This document shows, in pieces, positions 33,399 to 41,481 of a DNA stretch of 64,000 bases. The notes under the pieces are model-generated. The model did not search any database. It was given only the letters and a program-made list of their open reading frames with translations, and had not been told where the DNA came from. Source of the stretch: VBOC01 sp964512655 (GTDB lineage: Bacteria; Bacteroidota; Ignavibacteria; UBA10030; SZUA-254); NCBI GenBank assembly GCA_964512655.1, contig CAZEJT010000002.1, forward strand, positions 124,001-188,000, written 5' to 3'. A program made the translations under genes and the position numbers. Within the stretch, counting starts at the first letter, position 1; each line of letters begins with the position of its first letter.

Positions 33399-34568
33399 AT
33401 GAAAATCCCGTTTTCTTACATCATCCGAAGCCTCTGGACCCGGCGCCTCACGACGACGCTCACGGTCGGGGGCATCACGCTCGTGACCTTCGTCTTCGCC
33501 GCGGTGCTCATGCTCGCCTACGGTCTCGAGAAAACTCTTATCCAGACCGGCTCAGACGATAACGTGATTGTTCTCCGGCGTGCCGCACAGGCGGAACTGC
33601 AGAGCCAGATCGACAGGGACGCCGCAAATGTGATCAAGACGCAGCCGGAGCTCGCCATCGACGCAATCGGGAAGCCGCTCGTAACGACCGAAGTCTTCGT
33701 GATCATCAACCTGTCTAAAGTGGGCAGCGGGGACATGGGGAATGTGACGGTCCGCGGTATCACACCGCAGTCGATGCCCCTCCGCAGCCAGGTCTCGATG
33801 ACCGAAGGGCGCCCGTTCACGTTCGGGACATCGGAGATTATTGTCGGTTCGAACATTGCTAAAAGATTTGCGGGTTGCGGCATCGGCGAGAAGTTGAAAT
33901 TCGGGGGAGGGCAATGGACGATCGTCGGCATATTCGACGCGAAGGAGAGCGCCTTCAGCTCGGAGATCTGGGGAGACGTCGATGTGATGATGCCTGCATT
34001 CGGCCATCCCGTCTATTCCTCTCTGACGCTCCGGCTGAAGGATCACGACGGATACAACACGTTGAAATCACGCATCGAGAGTGATCCGCGTCTCAACTAC
34101 CTGGAAATCGACCGCGAAAAGGAGTACTACGAAAAGCAGTCGCAATTCATGGCTGCGTTTCTGCGCTGGGTCGGGATCGGCATCACCGTGGTCTTTGCCT
34201 TCGGCGCGGTCATAGGGGCGGTCATCACCATGTACGCTGCCGTGGCAAACCGCACGGTGGAGATCGGCACGATGCGGGCGCTCGGGTTCCGGCGGAGGAG
34301 CATTCTCGCCGCGTTTCTCCTCGAGGCCGTCCTCATCTCGCTCATCGGCGCCGCGGTGGGACTCTTCGCGGCCTCCTTCCTCCAGTTGTTCGTCATATCG
34401 ACGCTGAATTTCGGGACCTTCACCGAGCTCGCGTTCGGTTTCAGCCTCTCGCCTTCCGTCATCAAGAACACATTCATCTTCACCGCGGTCATGGGGATCA
34501 TCGGGGGATTCTTCCCCGCCGTCCGCGCGGCGCGACTGAATATCGTCAACGCCCTGCGGGCATCATAG
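33399..34568 (+). CDS. FtsX/MacB-type ABC permease 2
   Basis: 389 aa, starting MKIPFSYIIRSLWTRRLTTT. It has the same plan as the preceding permease: TM1 (LTVGGITLVTFVFAAVLMLA), a MacB periplasmic domain with GSNIAKRFAGCGIGEKLKFG and WTIVGIFDAKESAFSSEIWG, then three C-terminal TM helices with the coupling segment RTVEIGTMRALGFRRRSILA. It completes an adaptor-ATPase-permease-permease exporter. The last residues NIVNALRAS match the family's end. Substrate cannot be inferred. Confidence 0.9.
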   Translation: MKIPFSYIIRSLWTRRLTTTLTVGGITLVTFVFAAVLMLAYGLEKTLIQTGSDDNVIVLRRAAQAELQSQIDRDAANVIKTQPELAIDAIGKPLVTTEVFVIINLSKVGSGDMGNVTVRGITPQSMPLRSQVSMTEGRPFTFGTSEIIVGSNIAKRFAGCGIGEKLKFGGGQWTIVGIFDAKESAFSSEIWGDVDVMMPAFGHPVYSSLTLRLKDHDGYNTLKSRIESDPRLNYLEIDREKEYYEKQSQFMAAFLRWVGIGITVVFAFGAVIGAVITMYAAVANRTVEIGTMRALGFRRRSILAAFLLEAVLISLIGAAVGLFAASFLQLFVISTLNFGTFTELAFGFSLSPSVIKNTFIFTAVMGIIGGFFPAVRAARLNIVNALRAS

Positions 34569-34604
34569 GGGCCTGTCGCGCCCCGCAACGAAAGGAGCGG
34601 TCTC

Positions 34605-35069
34605 ATGGTGGTCAGAAGAATGTTCCTTGTGTGTGTCTCTCTCCTCGTCGTAACGGCAACGCATCTCCGCGCTCAGGACAAGGGACTCGGGGTAGGTATT
34701 ATACTCGGGGAGCCGACAGGCTTCAGTTTCAAGTACTGGACCGGCGAGGCAAATGCGTTTGACGGGGGCGTCGCGTGGTCGTTTGTGCACGAAGGATCGG
34801 TGCACCTTCACGCGGACTACCTCTGGCATTCTTTTCACGTTTTCGAGACCACGGAACGGGTTCCCGTGTACTACGGCATCGGTGGACGCATCAAGACCGG
34901 ACGGAACGAAGATGCCCGGATAGGAGCCCGTGTCGTAGTCGGGATCGGCTACCTCTTCACCGACGCCCCCGTCGACCTCTTCATGGAGGTTGCTCCGATC
35001 GTCGACTTCGCCCCCTCCACAGAGGCCGAACTGAACGCCGCCATCGGCGCCCGCTTCTGGTTCCGGTAG
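34605..35069 (+). CDS. Small exported beta-rich (barrel-like) protein
   Basis: 154 aa with a signal peptide (MFLVCVSLLVVTATHLRA). The mature part alternates strands: GLGVGIILGEPTGFSFKYW, GGVAWSFVHEGSVHLHADYL, PVYYGIGGRIKTG, IGARVVVGIGYLFT, and ends with an aromatic (ARFWFR), as outer-membrane barrel proteins do. It is short for a complete barrel (about eight strands). No named family is recognised. The stop TAG (35067-35069) is the last three bases of the GTAG of a REP-like hairpin. Confidence 0.7.
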   Translation: MVVRRMFLVCVSLLVVTATHLRAQDKGLGVGIILGEPTGFSFKYWTGEANAFDGGVAWSFVHEGSVHLHADYLWHSFHVFETTERVPVYYGIGGRIKTGRNEDARIGARVVVGIGYLFTDAPVDLFMEVAPIVDFAPSTEAELNAAIGARFWFR

Positions 35070-35165
35070 GCGCAGGCTTTAGCCTGCGTATGCCGAGACA
35101 CGCACCCTGAAGGGTGCGCCTACCGTATCTCCGGCAAAACCGGTGGGCGCAGGCTTTAGCCTGCG
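35066..35165. repeat. REP/BIME-like cluster of three hairpins
   Basis: Three hairpins of one design. First (+): GTAG 35066-35069, one base, stem CGCAGGC (35071-35077), loop TTTA, GCCTGCG (35082-35088). Second, inverted: stem CGCACCC (35101-35107), loop TGAA, GGGTGCG (35112-35118), one base, then CTAC (35120-35123), which is GTAG on the minus strand. Third (+): GTGG 35143-35146, one base, stem CGCAGGC (35148-35154), loop TTTA, GCCTGCG (35159-35165). Mixed orientations of GTAG-hairpins are the layout of bacterial BIMEs. It lies between the barrel-like gene and rpmB. Confidence 0.8.
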
Positions 35166-35245
35166 TATGCTTCTTGTACAAATCGTCCCTTTTTCGTATA
35201 TTGTCGAACTCAAAGTACGTTCTTCTTCCAACGTCAGGAATTCCG

Positions 35246-35437
35246 ATGGCAAAGGTTTGCGCAATTTGCGGAAAAAGGCCCATTAGCGGCAATAATATCA
35301 GTCACGCGCACAACAAGACGCGGCGGCGCTGGCTTCCAAATTTGCAGAATGTTCGCGCGCAGATCGACGGCCGCATCCAGCGGCTTCGCGTGTGCGCCAC
35401 GTGCATCAAGCAGGGGAAGGTGAAGAAAGCAGCGTAG
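35246..35437 (+). CDS. rpmB: 50S ribosomal protein L28
   Basis: 63 aa from ATG 35246. The sequence MAKVCAICGKRPISGNNISH, then ARAQID-like core (NVRAQIDGRIQRLRVCATCI) and KQGKVKKAA is typical of bL28. Two Cys-x-x-Cys pairs (CAIC and CATC) form the zinc-ribbon version. A longer upstream frame (from 35114) would run through the REP-like cluster and is rejected. The gene is transcribed toward pgsA, 21 bases downstream. Confidence 0.95.
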   Translation: MAKVCAICGKRPISGNNISHAHNKTRRRWLPNLQNVRAQIDGRIQRLRVCATCIKQGKVKKAA

Positions 35438-35458
35438 CACCCCGGCCCCCGAGGGTTC

Positions 35459-36082
35459 ATGTCGATCCCGAACTCGCTGACGATTCTAAGGATCGCTCTC
35501 ACCCCCCTCTTCGTCGTTCTCCTTTTCTCCTCTTCACCCCTTCTTAATCAGCTTGCACTGGCGGTCTATGTGATCGCCGCCCTCACCGACTGGTATGACG
35601 GCTGGGTGGCCCGCCGCTACGGTTACGTATCGCGCTGGGGAAAATTTCTCGACCCTCTTGCCGATAAGATTCTCGCAGCCGCCGCGCTCCTCTCATTTGT
35701 GTACCTGAAGCTGGTCGACGCCTGGATGGTCTGGGCGATCATTGGAAGGGATCTCGTGATCACCTCCCTCCGGAGTTACGCGGAATGGAGGAACGAACCG
35801 ATCGTGACCTCCAAGACCGCCCAGGCAAAGACCTTCGGGGAGTTTACAGTCATCTACTACATCCTGATCGTCTATGTTGCAAGCCGCACTGAATTTGTGA
35901 AGGAGAGGTTCCACGACCTTATCTCGACGCTCATGGACAGGCGGGTCCTCTTCGGGATGATGCTCCTCGTCACACTCTCTGCATTCGGCACGGGCGTCCT
36001 CTATCTGTTCGACAACAGAAAATTTCTGCGCGAGTTGTATGCCAGATACTTCAGTCCCGCCGGCCCAACCGGCCACGCCTGA
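35459..36082 (+). CDS. pgsA: CDP-diacylglycerol-glycerol-3-phosphate 3-phosphatidyltransferase
   Basis: 207 aa. The CDP-alcohol phosphotransferase motif is complete: DGWVAR, eight residues, then GKFLDPLADK, giving the required Asp, Asp and Asp residues near 45-70. Several TM helices flank it (MILLVTLSAFGTGVLYL near the end). PgsA makes phosphatidylglycerophosphate from CDP-diacylglycerol and glycerol-3-phosphate. The next gene, which overlaps its last 44 bases, encodes the phosphatase of the following step, so the two together produce phosphatidylglycerol. Confidence 0.92.
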   Translation: MSIPNSLTILRIALTPLFVVLLFSSSPLLNQLALAVYVIAALTDWYDGWVARRYGYVSRWGKFLDPLADKILAAAALLSFVYLKLVDAWMVWAIIGRDLVITSLRSYAEWRNEPIVTSKTAQAKTFGEFTVIYYILIVYVASRTEFVKERFHDLISTLMDRRVLFGMMLLVTLSAFGTGVLYLFDNRKFLRELYARYFSPAGPTGHA

Positions 36083-36548
36083 AAGGCCCCGGGCCGGGTT
36101 TGTAACACGCTTCATCGCGACAGGGCTCTTCTCCGGATACGCGCCCGTCGCGCCGGGAACCGCCGGAAGCCTCGTCGGGCTCGCCATCTACCTCATTCCG
36201 GGCTTCGATTCACCACTCGTACTGGCTTCGGCGGCGGCGGCACTATTCTTTATCGGGGTCCTCACGGCGGGACGGATGGAGAAGGAGCTCGGGGAGGACC
36301 CCCCCGTAGTGGTCGTGGATGAAGTGGTCGGGATGTGGATCTCTCTGTTTCTCCTCCCCCGGTTGGTCTGGATCTGCGTCCTCTCGTTCCTCTTCTTCCG
36401 CATTTTCGACATCTTCAAGCCCCCTCCCGCGCGCGCTCTCGAGAAGTATGGGGGCGGCTGGGGCATCATGCTCGACGATGTCGCTGCCGGCGTCTACGCC
36501 AACCTGGCGGTGCAGGCAATCTCGTTCCTCATTCCGGCAATCAGGTAG
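36039..36548 (+). CDS. pgpA: Phosphatidylglycerophosphatase A
   Basis: 169 aa; ATG 36039 lies inside the end of pgsA. The family motif is SGYAPVAPGTAGSLVGLAIY near residues 34-53, with VVVDEVVGMWISLFLLP carrying conserved acidic residues and the final FFRIFDIFKPPPARALEKYG. Four TM helices are visible. PgpA removes phosphate from phosphatidylglycerophosphate at the inner membrane. Its overlap with pgsA suggests coupled expression of the two consecutive steps. Confidence 0.93.
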   Translation: MPDTSVPPAQPATPERPRAGFVTRFIATGLFSGYAPVAPGTAGSLVGLAIYLIPGFDSPLVLASAAAALFFIGVLTAGRMEKELGEDPPVVVVDEVVGMWISLFLLPRLVWICVLSFLFFRIFDIFKPPPARALEKYGGGWGIMLDDVAAGVYANLAVQAISFLIPAIR

Positions 36549-36559
36549 GGCAACAGCGG

Positions 36560-37804
36560 GTGCGTTCAATCATCATCACGGTCGGGGATGAACTGCTGAT
36601 CGGCCAGGTGGTGAATACGAACGCTTCCTTCATCGGCCAAAAGCTGAATGAGGCCGGAGCGGAAGTGGTCCGGGTTCTTACGGTCGCCGATGACGAGGAG
36701 GAGATCGTGGAAGCCCTGGAAGATTCCTTCCCGGGCTTCGATCTCACCGTGGTGACCGGCGGTTTGGGCCCCACTCACGACGACGTGACCGTGAAGGCAA
36801 TCTGCCGTTATCTTCAGACCGATCGGGTCTCGAGCCCGGAAGCGAGAAAGTACATCGAGGAATTCCTTCAGCGCCGCGGCCTTCCATGGTCTGACGCCGC
36901 CGAGCAGCAAACGATGGTTCCGCGCGGCTCCTCAATCATCCCGAACCGCCGCGGCACCGCTCCGGGGGAGCTCTTCGAAAGGGACGGACGACTCCTGATC
37001 GTGATGCCGGGCGTTCCGCATGAGATGGAAGGGATGATGAATGATTTCGTGGTCCCCACCCTCGCACGGCAGCCCTCCGCCAAAGCTATCCTCCACCTCA
37101 CCCTGAACACCACGGGTATATCGGAAACCATTCTTGCCGAGAGGATCGGACCTGTGGGCCGCTTTCTCAGGGTAGGAGAGCGCCTCGCGTTTCTTCCCTC
37201 GCCCTCCGGAGTACGGCTGCGGCTTACGATTGTCGGCTCCGAGCGCGCTTCCGCGGAGCTGAGGATGAGGGAGCTCGATGCGTTCATCCGGGAGAAGGCC
37301 GGAAAGTACATCTACGCTTCGGACGACGAGCCTCTAGCCGCTGTGGTCGGCAGGCATCTTCGGGAGCGCGGGTGGACGATTGCGGTCGCCGAATCGTGCA
37401 CCGGAGGGAGAATCGCCGACAGGCTCACCGATATCCCCGGGAGTTCCGGATACTTCGATCGGGCAGTCATCGCCTACAGCAACCGCTCGAAAACAGAGCT
37501 GTTAGGGGTGCCGGAAGAGCTGATCTCGAAACACGGCGCGGTGAGCAGCGAGGTAGCTGAAGCAATGGCCGCCGGGGTCAGAGGGAATGCGTCGGCATCC
37601 GTCGGGGTTTCCACAACAGGCATCGCCGGACCGGAGGGCGGGACCGCCGAAAAACCCGTCGGTCTGGTCTGGATAGGGTACTCGGACCCATCCGCAACCC
37701 TCGCCCTGCGGTTCCTCTTCGGTGGAGAGCGGCTGATCGTCAAGGAGCGTGCGGCTCATGCCGCTCTGGATCTCGTCCGGAGAAGGCTCCTCGGGATGGA
37801 GTAA
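36560..37804 (+). CDS. cinA: CinA-family protein (competence/damage-inducible, NMN deamidase domain)
   Basis: 414 aa from GTG 36560; the longer frame upstream would overlap pgpA and lacks similarity. The N-terminal MoaB-like domain reads IIITVGDELLIGQVVNTNAS and VTGGLGPTHDDVTVKAICRY, then PGVPHEMEGMM. The C-terminal CinA amidase domain begins near residue 255 with IAVAESCTGGRIADRLTDIP and has STTGIAGPEGGTAEKPVGLV. Family members hydrolyse ADP-ribose and/or deamidate NMN in NAD recycling. It is often next to recA, as here, where recA follows two genes later. Confidence 0.95.
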   Translation: MRSIIITVGDELLIGQVVNTNASFIGQKLNEAGAEVVRVLTVADDEEEIVEALEDSFPGFDLTVVTGGLGPTHDDVTVKAICRYLQTDRVSSPEARKYIEEFLQRRGLPWSDAAEQQTMVPRGSSIIPNRRGTAPGELFERDGRLLIVMPGVPHEMEGMMNDFVVPTLARQPSAKAILHLTLNTTGISETILAERIGPVGRFLRVGERLAFLPSPSGVRLRLTIVGSERASAELRMRELDAFIREKAGKYIYASDDEPLAAVVGRHLRERGWTIAVAESCTGGRIADRLTDIPGSSGYFDRAVIAYSNRSKTELLGVPEELISKHGAVSSEVAEAMAAGVRGNASASVGVSTTGIAGPEGGTAEKPVGLVWIGYSDPSATLALRFLFGGERLIVKERAAHAALDLVRRRLLGME

Positions 37805-38375
37805 ACTGCTGGCACGGATCAGGACATTTATCGCGTTCGGCACTCCCCTGCCGATCAGGGAGGCGATGACCGCGCTTCAGGCGGAGCTTCGCGCATCGGA
37901 AGCCGATGTGCGATGGGAGTCGCCGGAGAAATTTCATGCGACTATCAAGTTTCTGGGGGACGTCGAAGAGGCCGGCCTTCCCGGGGTTCTCGACGACGCA
38001 CGCTCCGCCTGCGCCTCCTCTCCCCCGTTTTCCGTCAGCTATGAGGGGCTCGGTGCGTTCCCCGCCCTCAGGCATCCGAGGGTGGTCTGGATCGGGTGCG
38101 TCAACGAGGACGGCGTACTGGGACGGATCAAGGACGCGCTCGACGCGGGGTTACTCGCGCGCGGGTTCCCAGTCGAGGAGCGCGCCTTCCATCCGCACGT
38201 AACGCTCGGCAGAGTGCGGAGCCCGCGTGGACTTCACAACTTGACTCCCATACTGGAAAAACTTACCTTTGAGCCACGGACGGGAATAATTTCGGAAATT
38301 CTCGTCATGAAAAGTCTGTTGAGACCCCAGGGAGCGGAGTACTCAGTTGTAACGTCAATTCACCTGCAGCCATAA
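37749..38375 (+). CDS. thpR: RNA 2',3'-cyclic phosphodiesterase (2'-5' RNA ligase family)
   Basis: About 208 aa; GTG 37749 and ATG 37758 are both possible starts and overlap cinA. The family's two His-x-Thr motifs are FHATIKFLGDV and FHPHVTLGRV, which form the 2H phosphoesterase site. The start region RIRTFIAFGTPLPIREAM is conserved. ThpR opens 2',3'-cyclic phosphates on RNA; its cellular role is unclear. It is translationally linked to cinA by the overlap, a frequent pairing in bacteria. Confidence 0.92.
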   Translation: MRLMPLWISSGEGSSGWSKLLARIRTFIAFGTPLPIREAMTALQAELRASEADVRWESPEKFHATIKFLGDVEEAGLPGVLDDARSACASSPPFSVSYEGLGAFPALRHPRVVWIGCVNEDGVLGRIKDALDAGLLARGFPVEERAFHPHVTLGRVRSPRGLHNLTPILEKLTFEPRTGIISEILVMKSLLRPQGAEYSVVTSIHLQP

Positions 38376-38394
38376 CATCAATCTCCTGGCACGC

Positions 38395-38802
38395 ATGGGT
38401 GTTCGAACGAGAGGAAAGACCAAGACCGTCCTGTTCATCGACGACGAAGCTCCGTGGCTCAGCATGATCAAGACCGCGGTGGAGCACGCTTCGTTCGACG
38501 TTATCACCGCTGACAGCGGAGAGGCGGCTTTGAGGAAAATCAAGCGAAAAAAGCCGGACCTGATCCTCAGCGACGTGCGGATGCCGACGATGAACGGGTT
38601 CGATCTCTTTGAGAAGATCAGGAGCAACCCCCGCTTCCGCAACGTGCCCTACGTGTTCATGTCGTCCATCGACGATTTCGACGCCCGCCGCACGGCGAAG
38701 GAGATCGGGGCGGACGATTATGTGGAAAAACCGATCGACACGGAGCAGGTGGAATCGATCGTCCTCAAGCTGCTGACGCGATTTAAGGACAGCAGGCCCT
38801 GA
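38395..38802 (+). CDS. Single-domain CheY-like response regulator
   Basis: 135 aa, a receiver domain only. Acidic pocket Asp16-Asp17 (VLFIDDEAP), phosphoacceptor Asp60 (LILSDVRMPTMNGFDLF), the Thr/Ser position in YVFMSSIDDF and Lys112 (YVEKPID) are all present. No output domain follows, so it must act by protein contact or phosphotransfer. It sits between thpR and recA without a partner kinase; the kinases at 41482-46321 have their own OmpR-type regulator. Its role is unknown. Confidence 0.93.
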   Translation: MGVRTRGKTKTVLFIDDEAPWLSMIKTAVEHASFDVITADSGEAALRKIKRKKPDLILSDVRMPTMNGFDLFEKIRSNPRFRNVPYVFMSSIDDFDARRTAKEIGADDYVEKPIDTEQVESIVLKLLTRFKDSRP

Positions 38803-38858
38803 CATGATCCGCGTTTATTTGCCCCTAATACTCAATAATCGTTAAGGAGGAATTCATC

Positions 38859-39947
38859 GTGGAAGAAACGACGACCCGCGAATCCCGGTTGCAGGCGCTT
38901 CGGATCGCCATCGAGCAGATCGAAAAGCAGCACGGCAAAGGGGCAATCATGACGCTCGGAGAGGGTCCGATTGCGAAGATCGAAGCTATTTCAACGGGCT
39001 CCATCTCTCTCGATGCCGCCACCGGCATCGGCGGCATCCCCAGGGGCCGCGTGATCGAAATCTACGGACCGGAAGCGTCCGGAAAAACCACCATCTGCCT
39101 CCATGTCATCGCCGAGGCGCAGCGGAAAAACGGGATCGCTGCCTTCATCGACACCGAGCATGCCCTCGATATCTCGTACGCGAAGAAGCTCGGCGTGGAC
39201 GTGAACAACCTCATGCTCTCCCAGCCCGAATACGGCGAGCAGGCGCTCGAGATCGTCGAGACGCTCGTGCGCAGCGGCGCGCTCGATGTGATCGTGGTCG
39301 ATTCCGTCGCGGCCCTCACACCGAGGGCGGAAATCGAGGGCGAGATGGGCGATCCGACCATGGGAGTTCAGGCGCGGCTGATGTCGCAGGCCCTGCGAAA
39401 GCTCACCGCCGCCATCAGCAAGTCCAAAACCTCTGTGATCTTCACAAACCAGCTCCGGCAGAAGATCGGCATCATGTTCGGCAATCCCGAAACGACCACC
39501 GGCGGCAACGCCCTGAAATTCTACGCCTCGCTCCGCCTCGACGTCCGGCGCATCGAAGCCATCAAGGACGGACAGAACGTCGTCGGCAACAGGGTCAAGG
39601 TGAAGGTGGTGAAGAATAAAGTGGCCCCTCCGTTCAAGGAGGCGCAGTTCGATATCCTGTACAACGAAGGGATCTCGCGGCTCGGCGACCTGATCGATAT
39701 CGCGGTTGATCAGGGAGTCATCACCAAGAGCGGGTCGTGGTTCGCTTATACCGCGGAGAGGATCGGCCAGGGGCGCGACGCGGTGAAGCGTTACCTCCTG
39801 GAAAACGATAAGATCTCGCGGGAAATCGATCTCGTCATGCGAAAAAAGCTCGGATTGATCGAGGAAGACGCCGCGGCACGGCACGCACGGCCCGAGACCG
39901 GACCCCCCAAGCACGAAACCATCCTGAAGAAGCCGGCGAAACTCTGA
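38859..39947 (+). CDS. recA: Recombinase A
   Basis: 362 aa, with a GTG start at 38859 fixed by a strong TAAGGAGGA site at 38843-38851. Walker A is GPEASGKTT near residue 67; also present are FIDTEHALD, the LSQPEYGEQALEI segment, VIVVDSVAALTPRAEIEGEM, loop L2 with TNQLRQKIGIMFGNPETTTG and GGNALKFYASLRLDVRR. RecA forms filaments on single-stranded DNA for recombination and SOS induction. recX follows four bases later, a common arrangement. No LexA-type operator was recognised upstream. Confidence 0.98.
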   Translation: MEETTTRESRLQALRIAIEQIEKQHGKGAIMTLGEGPIAKIEAISTGSISLDAATGIGGIPRGRVIEIYGPEASGKTTICLHVIAEAQRKNGIAAFIDTEHALDISYAKKLGVDVNNLMLSQPEYGEQALEIVETLVRSGALDVIVVDSVAALTPRAEIEGEMGDPTMGVQARLMSQALRKLTAAISKSKTSVIFTNQLRQKIGIMFGNPETTTGGNALKFYASLRLDVRRIEAIKDGQNVVGNRVKVKVVKNKVAPPFKEAQFDILYNEGISRLGDLIDIAVDQGVITKSGSWFAYTAERIGQGRDAVKRYLLENDKISREIDLVMRKKLGLIEEDAAARHARPETGPPKHETILKKPAKL

Positions 39948-39951
39948 GCCG

Positions 39952-40617
39952 GTGGCCAGAGGGTGCGCAGCCGTGATCGTCACCAGGATCGAGCGGCAGA
40001 AACGAAACGCCCGTCGAACAAACCTCTTCCTCGACGGCCGGTTCGCCTTCGGAGTCGACGATGAGGTTCTCCTCCGGGCCGGCATCCGCAAAGGCGACCA
40101 CATCAGCGAGGAGGCTCTTGAGAAGATCCGGGAGTCCGAAGAGACAAGCCTCGCAAAGAGCCGCGCCCTCAGGTTCCTCACCCGCCGGCTTCGCACCGAA
40201 GCCGAACTCCGCTCCGACCTCCTGGAAAAAGAATTTCATCCCCGTACCGTCGACCGCGTGATCGCTGAGCTGCGGGCTCTGGCGCTCATCGACGACGCGC
40301 GCTTTGCCCGCGCATTCGTTCACGACGCCAGGCTTCGCAGGGCGCTCGGGCGCATCGCCCTCCGGCGCGAACTCTTGCGGAAAGGAGTTCCCCGGCAGAT
40401 CATACTCGACGAATTGGCCGCCGCAGCCCGTCCCGATGAGGAACGTGCCGTGGCGTTCGATGCCGCCTCGAAGCTTCTGGCCAGGTTTCACTCCTCCCGA
40501 AAACCGATTCCCCCCGCTAAAGAGAGGGAACGCACCGCTCAATTCCTCGGACGCCGGGGCTTCGACTGGGAAATCATCTCCGGGGTGTTGCAAAAACTCT
40601 TCGGCGGCGAGGAGTAA
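39952..40617 (+). CDS. recX: RecA regulatory protein RecX
   Basis: 221 aa from GTG 39952. Three-helix repeats typical of RecX are visible: SLAKSRALRFLTRRLRTEAE, LRSDLLEKEFHPRTVDRVIA, LRALALIDDARFARAFVHDA, and ALGRIALRRELLRKGVPRQI near the end. RecX limits RecA filament growth. An N-terminal ~60-residue extension (TNLFLDGRFAFGVDDEVLLR) is also found in other Bacteroidota RecX proteins. It is co-transcribed with recA. Confidence 0.93.
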   Translation: MARGCAAVIVTRIERQKRNARRTNLFLDGRFAFGVDDEVLLRAGIRKGDHISEEALEKIRESEETSLAKSRALRFLTRRLRTEAELRSDLLEKEFHPRTVDRVIAELRALALIDDARFARAFVHDARLRRALGRIALRRELLRKGVPRQIILDELAAAARPDEERAVAFDAASKLLARFHSSRKPIPPAKERERTAQFLGRRGFDWEIISGVLQKLFGGEE

Positions 40618-40620
40618 GGG

Positions 40621-41481
40621 ATGGCAGTGAAGAAGATGAGGGAATACCCTGGAGACGGAGCGCATCTCGATGCCGCCGACTTCCTCGTGGTCGATGTCGA
40701 AACCACCGGACTCTCGGCGGAGGGGGGAGACAGGATCTGCGAAGTGGGCGCCGTGAAGCTTCGGGGCGGGGCCGTCGTCGCGACGCTCGGCAGCCTGATC
40801 GATGCTCAGCGGCCGGTGTCCGCCGGTGCGTATGCCGTCAACCGAATCTCGCCCGCGATGCTGGCAGACGCGCCTTCCTTTTCAACAATCGCGCCGCGCC
40901 TCCGGGAACTGATGGAAGACTCGGTTCTGGTCGCGTACAATGCCCCGTTCGATACTTCGTTTCTGGCGATGGAATTCCGGCTGATCGGCTATCCCCCCAT
41001 CCGCAATCCCGTGGTGGACGCGCTTGCCGTCGCTCGCCGGCTCCTGCCCGGACTCACCCGCTATCCCCAGGACCATGTCGCACGGGTCCTCGGAATTCCC
41101 GATCCCGTCAGGCACCGGGCGCAGGAGGACGCGCTGGTCACGGCGACAATCTTCACGATCTTCACGTCGATCCTCAAGGCATACGAGTGTCCCACCCTCG
41201 CAGATCTCAGGCGCGCCGATATTTTTCAGGTTCTCGAAGAACGGCGGATGCGGATCCTCACCGACGCGCTGGCGCATGCGCGAAATGTCTGGATCAAGTA
41301 CCTCTCGCCCGCCGACGGCGTCATGAGCGACAGGATCGTGACTCCCAAGGAAATCATCGGCCTCGCCCCCTCCCGGGGAACGCGCTCCCTTATTGCGTAC
41401 TCTCACGCCGAGCGCGGCGACAGGAATTTCCGCATTGACCGCATCCTCGACCTGCGGGTAATGGAGGAAAGGAGCTTCTGA
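40621..41481 (+). CDS. DnaQ-like DEDDh 3'-5' exonuclease
   Basis: 286 aa. The three Exo motifs are clear: FLVVDVETTGLSAEGGDRI (Asp, Glu), LVAYNAPFDTSFLAMEF (Asp), and VRHRAQEDALVTATIF (His, Asp) near residue 165. The C-terminal ~100 residues (RILTDALAHARNVWIKYLSP) are not part of the exonuclease fold and may be a partner-binding domain. It could be a polymerase III epsilon-type proofreader or a repair exonuclease. It starts 3 bases after recX and ends directly against the convergent kinase gene, with no base between the two stop codons. Confidence 0.9.
   Translation: MAVKKMREYPGDGAHLDAADFLVVDVETTGLSAEGGDRICEVGAVKLRGGAVVATLGSLIDAQRPVSAGAYAVNRISPAMLADAPSFSTIAPRLRELMEDSVLVAYNAPFDTSFLAMEFRLIGYPPIRNPVVDALAVARRLLPGLTRYPQDHVARVLGIPDPVRHRAQEDALVTATIFTIFTSILKAYECPTLADLRRADIFQVLEERRMRILTDALAHARNVWIKYLSPADGVMSDRIVTPKEIIGLAPSRGTRSLIAYSHAERGDRNFRIDRILDLRVMEERSF

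Noticed and set aside
38991..40196. Long open frame antisense to recA/recX
   Set aside because: recA and recX are unmistakable on the other strand and the antisense translation has no family pattern.
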